From the NCBI RefSeq assembly GCF_000520955.1, contig NZ_JACC01000037.1:1-64000 (forward strand): DNA of 64,000 nt. The letters run 5' to 3'. The number at the start of each line of letters is the position of its first letter. The stretch's first letter is position 1. Source of the DNA: Aquimarina pacifica. GTDB lineage: Bacteria > Bacteroidota > Bacteroidia > Flavobacteriales > Flavobacteriaceae. A model generated the notes under the pieces. That model was not told the origin of the DNA. It saw nothing but the letters and a program-made list of their open reading frames with translations, and ran no database searches. A program made the position numbers and the translations under genes. This document shows positions 26,160 through 34,561 of this stretch, in pieces.

Positions 26160-26332
26160 AATATATAGTTACCCCTATTACTGTTAACGTTTTCAACTCA
26201 ACTAAAATAATTACACTTTTTAACAATCCTTTACGGTAATCCGCAAAGAGAATTAAAACTTTATTACAAAACTTAGAAAGACAATACCTCATAAGAAATA
26301 AGTTTACTGGTAATAATTTATATCTTAAATTA

Positions 26333-26680
26333 TTATTTACATCTACAACCATCTCCTACAATCCATTGACAGCAAGAGTCCCTAATACATACATCTTTGT
26401 TCTTGTTAGAGCAACCGCAATTTGCAGTTGTTGGGCAATTACTTGTGTTCGTTTCATAATAATTTTGTTCACATGCAATGCCATCATTATCACGATCTAA
26501 ATCATTGTGACAATCGGGGTCAGCATCAAATGCGGCTTGGGCAGCTTGCTGAGAACCATAATCAGAACAATTGGTATCAATGCATGACGGATCATTAGAA
26601 ATAACATCGTCAAAAGATGTACAAGAATTCTGAAAAGATACTAGTGTGATAAAAAGTATAATATTGTATTTGTTTTTCAT
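26333..26680 (-). CDS. Excalibur-domain lipoprotein
   Basis: The 115-residue protein has a lipoprotein signal peptide (LVSFQNSC, lipobox Cys at residue 20), two Cys-rich segments and the Excalibur calcium-binding pattern CSDYGSQQAAQAAFDADPDC ... DLDRDNDGIACE. The DxDxDG loop suggests Ca2+ binding. A second Cys-rich stretch (CPTTANCGCSNKNKDVC) is at the C-terminus. It is probably anchored to the outer membrane. It is likely transcribed alone, 20 bp downstream of the DUF4236 gene on the same strand. Confidence 0.85.
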   Translation of the reverse strand: MKNKYNIILFITLVSFQNSCTSFDDVISNDPSCIDTNCSDYGSQQAAQAAFDADPDCHNDLDRDNDGIACEQNYYETNTSNCPTTANCGCSNKNKDVCIRDSCCQWIVGDGCRCK

Positions 26681-26700
26681 AAGGTTTTAAGTTGATTAAG

Positions 26701-26943
26701 TTATGAGATAACGACAATTACACTTATTTCAATCCCAATAAGGATGAGTACCCATAACAAGCAACCTTTTCTTTTGGCAAAAGACTTCCTGTAGGATAAT
26801 CCAGGAATTCCGGTTTTAAGAGAGTACCCCTTGGATCCAATAGAGCCAAATTTATTTCTGTAGCTGGTAGATATACCAGATTTACTAATATTAATGCCTA
26901 ACCCTTTACTTAGTTTGATTCTTTTGTAAAATTTAAATGACAT
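26701..26943 (-). CDS. DUF4236 domain small membrane protein
   Basis: The 80-residue protein begins with the DUF4236 pattern FKFYKRIKLSKGLGINISKS, then GISTSYRNKFGSIG and LKTGIPGLSYRKSF, and ends with one hydrophobic helix (CLLWVLILIGIEISVIVVIS). The family is of unknown function. The protein is probably membrane-bound by the C-terminal helix. It lies 20 bp upstream of the Excalibur gene. Confidence 0.85.
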   Translation of the reverse strand: MSFKFYKRIKLSKGLGINISKSGISTSYRNKFGSIGSKGYSLKTGIPGLSYRKSFAKRKGCLLWVLILIGIEISVIVVIS

Positions 26944-27122
26944 GGTTGTATTATTGTTAAGGTATACTGTTTGTATTGAATTGGGAGAAAATTGTATAAA
27001 ATGAAGCCCTGTATTCTAATGATCATCATATATCTGCTAAACCAAATCGAGTCACCTAATTAAAATATTAATCTAATTGAAGTGACCCAATGGTTTAATA
27101 CATAAAAGGGCAAAGACTTCAA

Positions 27123-27470
27123 TTATGACACAATCCCCGTAGTATCTACAACTTTGGCTATTGGAGCATTTTTCTTTACAGATGCAATCCCGTTTTCGCA
27201 ATTATGTTGAGTTGTATACAACTCACTTTTTCCTATAGGCTCTCCGTTACCTGCTTTTAGCACAAAATAATATTGTTCATCTTTGGATCGCTTTCGTTCA
27301 TAACGAGAATCAAATTCTGCATTAATTTTCACAGAATTTATTCCGTTTTTACATGCTTGCTTTGTTGTATACATCTCACTGGTCAAAATTACTTGACCAT
27401 TAGCAGCATATAGATTAAAATAGTACTGAAGATTACGACTATCTTCGATTTTAAATTTTGGATTACCCAT
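27123..27470 (-). CDS. YegP (DUF1508) family protein
   Basis: The 115-residue protein has two tandem DUF1508 repeats: FNLYAANGQVILTSEMYTTK ... GINSVKINA and FVLKAGNGEPIGKSELYTTQ ... GIASVKKNA. The arrangement matches Escherichia coli YegP, a small cytoplasmic protein of unclear function that is often stress-associated. The upstream region contains a sequence motif also found before the caspase operon and the TPR kinase operon. Confidence 0.92.
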   Translation of the reverse strand: MGNPKFKIEDSRNLQYYFNLYAANGQVILTSEMYTTKQACKNGINSVKINAEFDSRYERKRSKDEQYYFVLKAGNGEPIGKSELYTTQHNCENGIASVKKNAPIAKVVDTTGIVS

Positions 27471-27532
27471 GGTGTTTAGAATTAAATTAATAACTAAGAT
27501 TTAATACAAAATTCGGATATATCATACTACAG

Positions 27533-27582
27533 CACAATGGGTAAAATTCTGGATATTTACTCCACAATATTGGGGATTTTTA
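27533..27582 (-). promoter_or_regulatory. shared upstream motif, YegP gene
   Basis: On the plus strand this contains ctggatatttactccacaat and attggggattttt. Similar blocks (GGATATTT, ATTGTGG, ATTGGGGATTTT) stand before the caspase gene and the 55-codon ORF. It lies about 60 bp upstream of the start codon. It may be a regulator binding site; inferred from similarity by eye. Confidence 0.4.
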
Positions 27583-27635
27583 AACGAATCTTTCTATACA
27601 ATTTTTTATCTCTATGCTAGGGTAAAATGATTTGT

Positions 27636-27674
27636 CAAAAAACAAAAAAGTCAACAAAAAAATTGTTGACAAAA
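27636..27674 (-). terminator. intrinsic terminator of caspase-TIR-channel operon
   Basis: On the minus strand, gtcaacaa and ttgttgac form a perfect 8-bp stem with a short T loop, followed by ttttttgttttttg. This is a classic Rho-independent terminator, about 130 bp after the channel gene stop. Confidence 0.85.
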
Positions 27675-27795
27675 GTTCGGGGAGCCAATGATTTTCTGAA
27701 TGATCTTTTTTGTTTTTTGATGATATAGACCAAAAACTTTTTTAGATCAATCCCCACATCTTATATGTTAAAAACCTAAGAAGAAAATATCTAAT

Positions 27796-29220
27796 TTATA
27801 TATAAATTAAACGATAATCAGAATCAACAACAACTGTATTTCTGGGAGACAGATATGCTTTATTTTGAGCATCTATTATGCCCAAAAAAGTTTTATCAAT
27901 ATCTATAAATAGTTTCTTTAAGGTTTTTATATCTGTAGGTTGATCGATATTAAATCTGGACAGAGAAGTACTTTTTAAGTGAGTTTCCTGATGGTCAAAA
28001 AGAGCATAAAACAAAGATGATATATGAGGAGTTTTGATACAATTACTAATAATTCTAGCATCAATCAATTCCTTATAAATAATTTCATCACCGTTAATTT
28101 TGTCTTTAATAATTTCTGCATTCTCTGAATCATTAATTTCTGCAATAGTATGAACTTGAGGTGCCATTTTTTCGATTTGGAATATAGTCATTACTGTTCT
28201 TAAATCTGTATCGCGAGTAGTATCTGTAGGTTTGGCTTCTGCAAAAACAATAACTTGTTGTGCCTTTTTTACATTCACTTTTTCTAGGTTTTGACTTGCC
28301 GTATAATCAGCATTCATATAGATCAATCCAGAAATATCTTTTACTGCTTTGGTCGTGATTAGCACAATTTGATTGTGATTTTGTTTGTTTTGCAATAAGT
28401 CATCAATAACATTTTGTGAAGACTTGGTATATCCACAAATGATCGTATGATTAATCAGATTAAGTTTTTGAATTTTTCCTGAGGTAATAATATCCATAAT
28501 AAGTTTAATTTTATTTGAAATGATTGAAACAAAAAAGCCAAATACGGCAATATTAAAAAGTAAGAGTATGCCAGAGAGTAGTTTGCCAAATACTGTTGTT
28601 GGGGTATCATCTAGTAGTTCTACTGTCTTTAATGCATAGACTAAACTATCGGTATAGGAAGCAAAAGTTATATTTCCTGTGGTATGTTCTGATAGGTATA
28701 ACCCTAATGCTGTAAGTAATAATAAGCCAGTGGTAACACCAAAAAAGACATAAAAAACACGATTCTCTTCTCGCATTCCTCGCAGAATGATCAGTAATTT
28801 ATGAATATCTCTTATGGTACTAAATGCTTTAAAAACTCGAATGACACGTATAACCCTTAAATACTTGAACGTTCTAATCACTTTAAAATATTGGATTTCT
28901 GGAATTATAGCCAGAAAATCAATGATAGAAGACCACCGGCACATCCATTTTAGTTTTTGGTGCAAAGCGAACCATAATCCACTTGTTTTGCACTCGTAGC
29001 GAAAATCACTACACAAATAAAATCTGGCCAAATATTCTAGTACAAAAATAACAACGATACTATTATCCAAAATATCAAGCCAGTTTGGCAAGGGGTCTAG
29101 GATATTGTCTAAAAACAATAATAGTAATGATATCAAAACAATACCGACTAGAAAAAGCTCAAATAGATATTTTTTTGGATTGTCATCATCAGATAACCAA
29201 TAGGATAAAAAAGCTTTCAT
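27796..29220 (-). CDS. voltage-sensor/RCK channel-like protein without canonical K+ filter
   Basis: The 474-residue protein has six membrane helices followed by a regulatory TrkA/RCK region. S4 is clear: RTFKYLRVIRVIRVFKAF, with a basic residue every third position (about 116-131). The pore segment reads DSLVYALKTVELLDDTPTTVFGK, where a T-x-G-Y/F-G filter would stand but is not present. The RCK part (about 256-474) contains IICGYTKSSQNVIDDLL and FAEAKPTDTTRDTDLRTVM. It may be a non-selective or silent channel, or conduct another ion. It is the last gene of a six-gene run; 29 bp separate it from the VWA-like gene, and a terminator follows. Confidence 0.82.
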   Translation of the reverse strand: MKAFLSYWLSDDDNPKKYLFELFLVGIVLISLLLLFLDNILDPLPNWLDILDNSIVVIFVLEYLARFYLCSDFRYECKTSGLWFALHQKLKWMCRWSSIIDFLAIIPEIQYFKVIRTFKYLRVIRVIRVFKAFSTIRDIHKLLIILRGMREENRVFYVFFGVTTGLLLLTALGLYLSEHTTGNITFASYTDSLVYALKTVELLDDTPTTVFGKLLSGILLLFNIAVFGFFVSIISNKIKLIMDIITSGKIQKLNLINHTIICGYTKSSQNVIDDLLQNKQNHNQIVLITTKAVKDISGLIYMNADYTASQNLEKVNVKKAQQVIVFAEAKPTDTTRDTDLRTVMTIFQIEKMAPQVHTIAEINDSENAEIIKDKINGDEIIYKELIDARIISNCIKTPHISSLFYALFDHQETHLKSTSLSRFNIDQPTDIKTLKKLFIDIDKTFLGIIDAQNKAYLSPRNTVVVDSDYRLIYI

Positions 29221-29249
29221 AACGGTACGATATTATTGTTAGTGATTAT

Positions 29250-30152
29250 CTAGGCGTTGTGTATAAAATCGTATATCACTTTTTCTAGATGAACTGGAGT
29301 ATCAGAGCTTTTTATTTTGAATTTTTGAATCCCCATTTCTCTAAACCATTGTTCCCAATAATATTTGATAATATCCTCAGCATGCGGGTTTGTAGTGTTA
29401 TGCTTATCGATACCTAATATGAGGACTTCTAGGTTTTGTAAAGTGGATTGACCCTCCCAAAGGATGCCCATATTGTTTTTTTCTACCTCATCTTTCCAGT
29501 TTGGTCTATTAAGAATGGGGGCTTTAAGTAATTTCTGATTAATACGAGTGGTTCTATTTCCTTTTCTATAATTCACATCTTTGTGAAATAGGTATCCGTC
29601 AGTAAGAATAATCAATATATTTCTATGATGTTTTTCTATGCAATAATCGTAGACTTTATCTTTAAAAAAACGCCAGATATCAGCACCTTTCTGCGTTTCT
29701 GGGTTTTGCTGCGCACTTTTATATGCTATCGGTGGTAATCTTGTATACTTCTCTGAAATAGTTTTAATCGAATCTATTGTCATTCTGGTAACAGAAACTT
29801 TTAATTGTGAAGCAACTTTATTAGCTATTTCCGGTGAGGGATTAGGTTCAAAAAATAGTTGGAGATGATCATTGAGTAGTATCGTTTTCTTACTCAATAC
29901 GTGATGTTCAAAAATTTGTGCTATTGTTTGAATATGCGCAAGGTCATTTTGAATTTGATAAGGTTTGTTTATCCTATCCGATACATCTAATAGAATACTA
30001 ATATTCAAACTATCATTGCTTTTTGTAAGCGAGAAATGCTGCGATTCGTAATGCAATTCGGTGTTTTGAATTGTTGCAGAAGTCAAAACATCGGTTTTAC
30101 AAGATGTAAACAGGATAAAGTATAAAAGAGTATTAAAAATTAAAGGCTTCAT
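29250..30152 (-). CDS. VWA-like lipoprotein
   Basis: The 300-residue protein has a lipoprotein signal (LYFILFTSC, Cys at residue 18). The core resembles a von Willebrand A fold: LNISILLDVSDRINKPYQ (D56-x-S58-x-R, a variant MIDAS where the last Ser is absent), RNILIILTDGYLFHKD and a later strand NLEVLILGIDKHN. It is predicted to sit at the membrane facing the periplasm. It is placed between the membrane/coiled-coil gene (10 bp) and the channel gene (29 bp), so it is part of the same transcript. I infer a scaffolding or ligand-binding role. Confidence 0.72.
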   Translation of the reverse strand: MKPLIFNTLLYFILFTSCKTDVLTSATIQNTELHYESQHFSLTKSNDSLNISILLDVSDRINKPYQIQNDLAHIQTIAQIFEHHVLSKKTILLNDHLQLFFEPNPSPEIANKVASQLKVSVTRMTIDSIKTISEKYTRLPPIAYKSAQQNPETQKGADIWRFFKDKVYDYCIEKHHRNILIILTDGYLFHKDVNYRKGNRTTRINQKLLKAPILNRPNWKDEVEKNNMGILWEGQSTLQNLEVLILGIDKHNTTNPHAEDIIKYYWEQWFREMGIQKFKIKSSDTPVHLEKVIYDFIHNA

Positions 30153-30162
30153 AAGTATAGAA

Positions 30163-31422
30163 TTATAATGTTTTTGTAAAAACTTTGTTTTGATAATCGT
30201 CAGATTCTAAATCCAAACCCTTAATATGAGCTTGATAAGTAGTTTGACAATCGAGTAATAGTTTTGTTTTTTCATCCTGCCCTAACGGTAACTCTGCGGC
30301 AATATATTTTTGCCATCCTTTGAGATAAGAAGAAGAAAACATTTTATAGTTTTGAATAGGAAGAATAAATCCTTCTATAATAGCTTGTAGCTCTTTGACA
30401 CGAATATCAAATTCTGATTTTTCCTTCTCATGATCTTCTAGCTGAATTTTGATAGCCGCTACTTCTTTCTTTTTCTGCTTAATTTTTTCCTTAAGGTTTT
30501 TCCTAAAAAATTGTAATATATCTCGTTTTGAATTTTCGATCATCACCATATCAAAAACAAGTCCCCAAACCAAATAGGATACAAAACCAGCAAAGATGAT
30601 CAGCCAAAATGTAGGATCTTGTATGGCGTGCATAATTGTGAACTCTGGTGATAAAGGTGTTTTATTAAAATCGTATTCTTTTTTATCAATAAGGTAGGCC
30701 AGAATAGCATCAAAGGAAAAAGTAAGAACCAATAATCCAATAACTTTGATATAGCTCAGTGTTCTTTTTTGACTCCAGAACATATGGATCAAGTAACCAA
30801 GCGAAAAGAAAACAAATGGAATCAAAAAAACGAATCCCGCTTCGAGTGGACCATCATCCATAGCTTTACTTAATGCATTTGCCTCAAAAACACTGTTAAA
30901 AAGACTAATCTGCGGATCAAAAACTTTAAAAAAAGCAGAATAAGAAGTGGATATATAGAAAATAAAAATATAAAAGCTTAACGGAATTAAAAAAAACATC
31001 CCAATCCATAATTTGATATTGGATTGCGAATTGGTTTCTTCCCAAATCATTGATTTGTCTATCGTACTTATTCCTTTTTGATGTAACTCTTGGAGTTCTA
31101 ATTGGGTATTTTCTATTTTCTTTTGCGTTGCATGAATTGCTTCATCCTTTTGCGTAATTTTCTCTTTTAGTGTTTCTTGTTCCGTTTGATAAGGTTGTTT
31201 TAACTTATCTTGTTCATAACCATCATTTTTCACATGAGTGAAATATTTTTCATAAAGTGCTTCTAGAGAAGATTTTAGGTTTTGTATTCTGCCTTCACAA
31301 CTTTTAGAATCTGTATAGGCTAACGTAAGCTGATTCTCTTTTTCTATGGTAATAGTGTCTGTTCTATTTTCTGAAGGGATTATTTCTCGTTCACTAGGAA
31401 AGAGTTTATTGAATATTTTCAT
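30163..31422 (-). CDS. membrane protein with flanking coiled coils
   Basis: The 419-residue protein has no family that I recognise. Residues about 60-120 form a coiled coil (LKEKITQKDEAIHATQKKIE). Four hydrophobic helices follow (about 136-157, 195-213, 223-242 and 270-293), including MFFLIPLSFYIFIFYIS and GFVFLIPFVFFSLGYLIHMF. A second coiled coil follows (about 305-355, KIKQKKKEVAAIKIQLEDHE) with a soluble C-terminus. It may act as a membrane platform or effector. Its neighbours are a DUF6804-like gene (50 bp upstream) and the VWA-like gene. Confidence 0.75.
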   Translation of the reverse strand: MKIFNKLFPSEREIIPSENRTDTITIEKENQLTLAYTDSKSCEGRIQNLKSSLEALYEKYFTHVKNDGYEQDKLKQPYQTEQETLKEKITQKDEAIHATQKKIENTQLELQELHQKGISTIDKSMIWEETNSQSNIKLWIGMFFLIPLSFYIFIFYISTSYSAFFKVFDPQISLFNSVFEANALSKAMDDGPLEAGFVFLIPFVFFSLGYLIHMFWSQKRTLSYIKVIGLLVLTFSFDAILAYLIDKKEYDFNKTPLSPEFTIMHAIQDPTFWLIIFAGFVSYLVWGLVFDMVMIENSKRDILQFFRKNLKEKIKQKKKEVAAIKIQLEDHEKEKSEFDIRVKELQAIIEGFILPIQNYKMFSSSYLKGWQKYIAAELPLGQDEKTKLLLDCQTTYQAHIKGLDLESDDYQNKVFTKTL

Positions 31423-31472
31423 AAATATTGTTTTACGGTTAGACGTTTGAAGTATTTTTATAGATAAAAAGA

Positions 31473-31826
31473 TTAGTATATTTTATCCCTGTCGTAGACT
31501 TTGGTGGTAATCTTGGAATCTAATGTTTCCTTTTTGCCCTTTTTTGGAAAAAAATCAATCAAAAAAAGTAATGCTACCAGTAAATCAATCCAGATCCAAT
31601 CTAATTTTTGATACATGTATACGGGAAAAAAAGGGTTGAATAGTATTCCTATGATTAAAAATACTGCCAGCCATAGATATTCTTTTTGTGAACTATATGT
31701 AATGCTTGCCAGAATTGCACCTAGTGTAACCATAATTCTGAGCAGAGTATAGTACTCTATCGGTAATGGAAACACCCCAATAAAAAGCATACAAACACAT
31801 AATAATGAACTGTATTTTAGTATCAT
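31473..31826 (-). CDS. DUF6804-like small membrane protein
   Basis: The 117-residue protein has about four hydrophobic helices (LKYSSLLCVCMLFIGVFPLP, LLRIMVTLGAILASITY, LWLAVFLIIGILFNPFFPVY, IWIDLLVALLFLIDFF). The phrase FNPFFPVYMYQKLDWIWID matches a family of small uncharacterised Bacteroidetes/Proteobacteria membrane proteins that I associate with DUF6804. Its ATG overlaps the stop codon of the TIR gene (ATGA), indicating translational coupling with that gene. Confidence 0.72.
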   Translation of the reverse strand: MILKYSSLLCVCMLFIGVFPLPIEYYTLLRIMVTLGAILASITYSSQKEYLWLAVFLIIGILFNPFFPVYMYQKLDWIWIDLLVALLFLIDFFPKKGKKETLDSKITTKVYDRDKIY

Positions 31827-32935
31827 GATGTCTTTTTTTCTGAAGTGTGGTCTGATAGGTTATTAGCAATAGCAAGATTTATATTTTTCAAGGAACTTTC
31901 TATTTGCCTATTCCATTTAAGGAGTGTAACTTTTTTTTCGATGCTAAATTCTTTTTCTAGTCGTTCTCGTAATTGAATAAATCTTTCCTTTTTATTGATA
32001 AACATTCCTTCAATAGTAGGAAAGACACCTTTTACATCATCTGGCCTAAATGGAGGAATATAGAGTGGTATTTGATCCTGCGTAAGAATCCAGGTAGCCC
32101 CCATTTCACACAGTCCCATTTTGCTCCCAAAAAAGTTTTGAGACAATATAAACAATACCAAAGTGTTACCTTGTAGTTCCTGCTTTAATCGGCTTAAATA
32201 ATCAGAACCCAAAGGGTTTCCATATCCTTCATAGGAACTACAAAATATATGCTCACTCTTGATTCCAATAGTCTCTAGAATTAAGATTACTTCTTGAACA
32301 TATACCAAATCTTTATTAGAATGGCTAATAAAGATTTTTTTTGGTGATGCTACAACTGGTTCTGGTGGCATAATTGATACTCCAACTTTTTCGGTACGTT
32401 GTATATTTTGCAAGGTTGCCATGTTCTGTTTGTTCAGTATCTTGGTGATCAAGGAACGTTTGATCAATGTATCTTCAGGTACCTTGATACGATAGCGGTT
32501 TAGTTTTTCTCTAATCTCGTTTGGCTCATATTTGGCAAAGAGGTATAACGAGATTTCTTGTGCCAGTGGTTGTGTAGTCATAAAATTTGTTTTTAGTTTC
32601 ATTTTTAAAGGTACCGGGATACTAGCCGTTTCAATATATTCCAATACGTGCCTAACATTTTTTAACTTCTTTCGCGCAATACCATCTTCAATCCTGTTTT
32701 TGTGATAATTGAGAATTAAGTATTCAGAGATAATAAATGCCAGAATACCAATAGTGATTAATGATTTTATTCCTAATTCCATATTGATATTAAAACCTAA
32801 GTCTTTTAATGCACTGGTTATAGCAGGAGCTCCAGTATATCCATTGGTAGATTTTATAGAATAATACAATGTTTGCGAAACACCTATTCCTGCGACAATA
32901 CTTATCAATTGATATCTATATTGGATAATTTTCAT
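31823..32935 (-). CDS. membrane-anchored TIR domain protein
   Basis: The 370-residue protein has two N-terminal membrane helices (about 8-28 and 56-76), a helical linker, and a TIR domain from about 199 to 340: KKIFISHSNKDLVYVQEVIL, EHIFCSSYEGYGNPLGSDYL, LVLFILSQNFFGSKMGLCEM (Glu277 in the position of the catalytic Glu) and IPLYIPPFRPDDVKG. The conserved Glu suggests a possible NAD+-cleaving enzyme, as in bacterial TIR defence effectors. It follows the caspase gene by 46 bp and is coupled to the DUF6804-like gene. Confidence 0.9.
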   Translation of the reverse strand: MKIIQYRYQLISIVAGIGVSQTLYYSIKSTNGYTGAPAITSALKDLGFNINMELGIKSLITIGILAFIISEYLILNYHKNRIEDGIARKKLKNVRHVLEYIETASIPVPLKMKLKTNFMTTQPLAQEISLYLFAKYEPNEIREKLNRYRIKVPEDTLIKRSLITKILNKQNMATLQNIQRTEKVGVSIMPPEPVVASPKKIFISHSNKDLVYVQEVILILETIGIKSEHIFCSSYEGYGNPLGSDYLSRLKQELQGNTLVLFILSQNFFGSKMGLCEMGATWILTQDQIPLYIPPFRPDDVKGVFPTIEGMFINKKERFIQLRERLEKEFSIEKKVTLLKWNRQIESSLKNINLAIANNLSDHTSEKKTS

Positions 32936-32981
32936 GAATTCGATTTTTTTTAAAAGGTTAATAGGGAGATATCCTTATTTT

Positions 32982-33938
32982 TCAAATTCGTTTTTTGGAG
33001 ACTAAATCCCAATAAAACATACCAAGTGCAGTAAGTTTACACATTTTACTATCTCGTGCTGCGTCGTACATAAAAGATGTACCCACGGGGCGCAGCAACC
33101 CATTGATGTGAAATACTCTGAGATCTGCCATAATCCCCTCATAAACTTCATCTCTGGGTTTAAGACTAGCTTCAAACAAAGGATTTAGTCCTAGTGGCTG
33201 ATCCCTTTCCTCAAAGTACGTGGGTAATTTTCTTAGGATTGCTAAAGGGACTTTGGGACGGCTGTAGCGCAGTGGTGTCATTTGATCAATATGACTTTTG
33301 AAAATGGGGCGTTGCTCCCATGAGTTTAATAATTGTTCTGTATAATAATAGACCCCAGCAACGGTAATATTACCCTGAAGATCAGCTGCTCCTCCTTTAA
33401 GCGCTTCGTAAAGTATCGTGGTAAACAAACCAGATCCAGAGCGCTCCATGGCATACTGTGTATCTCTACTAGCAGTCAATATAGAAACCCCCTCCCGAAG
33501 TACTGCCTTACGATTTCCAAACTCCTTATAATTACCCATATGTCCGCTATGACATGCATCCAGAATAATGATAGCCTCTTTGGTTTTAGAAGCATTGGCA
33601 ATAGTTATTATCTCTTGAAGGGACACCCCCTCATTGAATGAAGTTGCATCTTGAGTTACCAAATAACTCCCAACTGCATTGCTGGCTCCATGCCCAGAAA
33701 AATAAAGTATCGCAATTTCTGCCTCGTGACTAAATAATTCAAAAATGGTCTTTTTTAACTTTCCTGTGGTAATAGGGGATGCTCCGTCTTCTTTGCTTAT
33801 TAGCAGTTTACAATCAAAGTTGGGAGATTGATCAACATGGGTTGCTAGAACTTCTTGCATTTTTTTTGCATCATTGATACAACCTTTTAGCGGAGCGCTA
33901 CGATAATGATTAATGCCTACGATTAATGCTCTTCTCAT
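32982..33938 (-). CDS. caspase-like (peptidase C14/metacaspase) protein
   Basis: The 318-residue protein starts with the C14 pattern ALIVGINHYRSAPLKGCIND. The catalytic His lies in ILYFSGHGAS (His83) and the catalytic Cys in EAIIILDACHSGHMG (Cys129). Further conserved features are VSILTASRDTQYAMER and GLFTTILYEALKGGAAD. About 70 residues follow the protease domain (LRKLPTYFEERD ... MCKLTALGMFYWDLVSKK). It has no signal peptide, so it is cytoplasmic. It is the promoter-proximal gene of the six-gene run. Prokaryotic caspases often act in abortive infection or stress signalling. Specificity after Lys/Arg is typical for metacaspases but cannot be verified here. Confidence 0.92.
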   Translation of the reverse strand: MRRALIVGINHYRSAPLKGCINDAKKMQEVLATHVDQSPNFDCKLLISKEDGASPITTGKLKKTIFELFSHEAEIAILYFSGHGASNAVGSYLVTQDATSFNEGVSLQEIITIANASKTKEAIIILDACHSGHMGNYKEFGNRKAVLREGVSILTASRDTQYAMERSGSGLFTTILYEALKGGAADLQGNITVAGVYYYTEQLLNSWEQRPIFKSHIDQMTPLRYSRPKVPLAILRKLPTYFEERDQPLGLNPLFEASLKPRDEVYEGIMADLRVFHINGLLRPVGTSFMYDAARDSKMCKLTALGMFYWDLVSKKRI

Positions 33939-33970
33939 TGGTACGAATTTTAATTGTTTTTAGGAACTAA

Positions 33971-33990
33971 AAAAGAGAATGAATTCTCTC
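33971..33990 (-). terminator. possible attenuator hairpin in caspase operon leader
   Basis: On the minus strand, gagagaa and ttctctt pair around a short loop (ttca) and are followed by ttttttag, about 35 bp before the start codon. The stem is short, so the function as an attenuator is uncertain. Confidence 0.3.
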
Positions 33991-34100
33991 ATTTCTATGA
34001 TAAAACCAACCTCAGTTCCTTTGGATTAAAGTTTTGTTTATAAACACATTAACTAATACTATTCACAAAGTTGAGGAGATATAATTGTTTATAAAACCTT

Positions 34101-34139
34101 AGTATTGTGGGGATTTTATCCTCAAAATTGGGGAGATTT
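34101..34139 (-). promoter_or_regulatory. shared upstream motif, caspase operon
   Basis: On the plus strand it contains agtattgtggggattttatc and ctcaaaattggggagattt, two copies of a GGGGA(T)TTT-type block. It resembles the motifs before the YegP gene and the TPR kinase operon. It lies about 160 bp upstream of the caspase start. Confidence 0.4.
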
Positions 34140-34561
34140 GTTTTTGGCAACAGTTATTCGATTAATTATAGAGGGATTGTTATAATGTCGGCACATAGTT
34201 CTGTTCAGAAATTATACATTTTCATTTCAATAAAAATTTATGACATATCTTATTGAATAAATCTTATTTATTAATCTAATGTAATAGGTTGGTTGCTTAA
34301 CAAAATGGCATTAATTATCAGCTAGGTTGATTGTATGATTAGTCAAGAAATAAGGATTATCATCTACGTTTAGAGTAACTAAGTTATATGATTCATATAT
34401 GAGGAAAGTCTTCTAACTTCATGTAATTACGTTTTCTATTTTATAACGTGTGTATAGCTAGCAAAACGAAAACTACTTATTGATCAAGTAATTTATATTC
34501 TGATTGACCTTTTTTTTTAATAAAGTTGGAAAACTTTCTAGAGCTAACATCATTTTCAAGA

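Larger units (their letters stand above)
27471..27795. other. intergenic region between YegP gene and channel operon end
   Basis: It holds the shared motif at about 27533-27582 and the terminator of the channel operon at about 27636-27674. No gene is visible. AT-rich. Confidence 0.6.
33939..34561. other. leader and promoter region of the caspase operon
   Basis: No gene is seen in this 620-bp interval. It holds a small T-tailed hairpin close to the caspase start (33971-33990), a shared motif at 34101-34139, and AT-rich sequence. The response regulator gene ends on its right edge, so the regulatory region belongs to the caspase operon alone. Confidence 0.6.

Noticed and set aside
26101-26352. 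83-codon minus-strand ORF upstream of the DUF262 gene
   Set aside because: It overlaps the start of the DUF262 gene and the 3' end of the Excalibur gene in another frame and its sequence has no protein-like pattern.
31823-33938. CBASS or Thoeris assignment for the caspase-TIR genes
   Set aside because: No cyclic-nucleotide synthase of the CD-NTase type, no SLOG or ThsA-like protein and no STING-like domain is encoded nearby.
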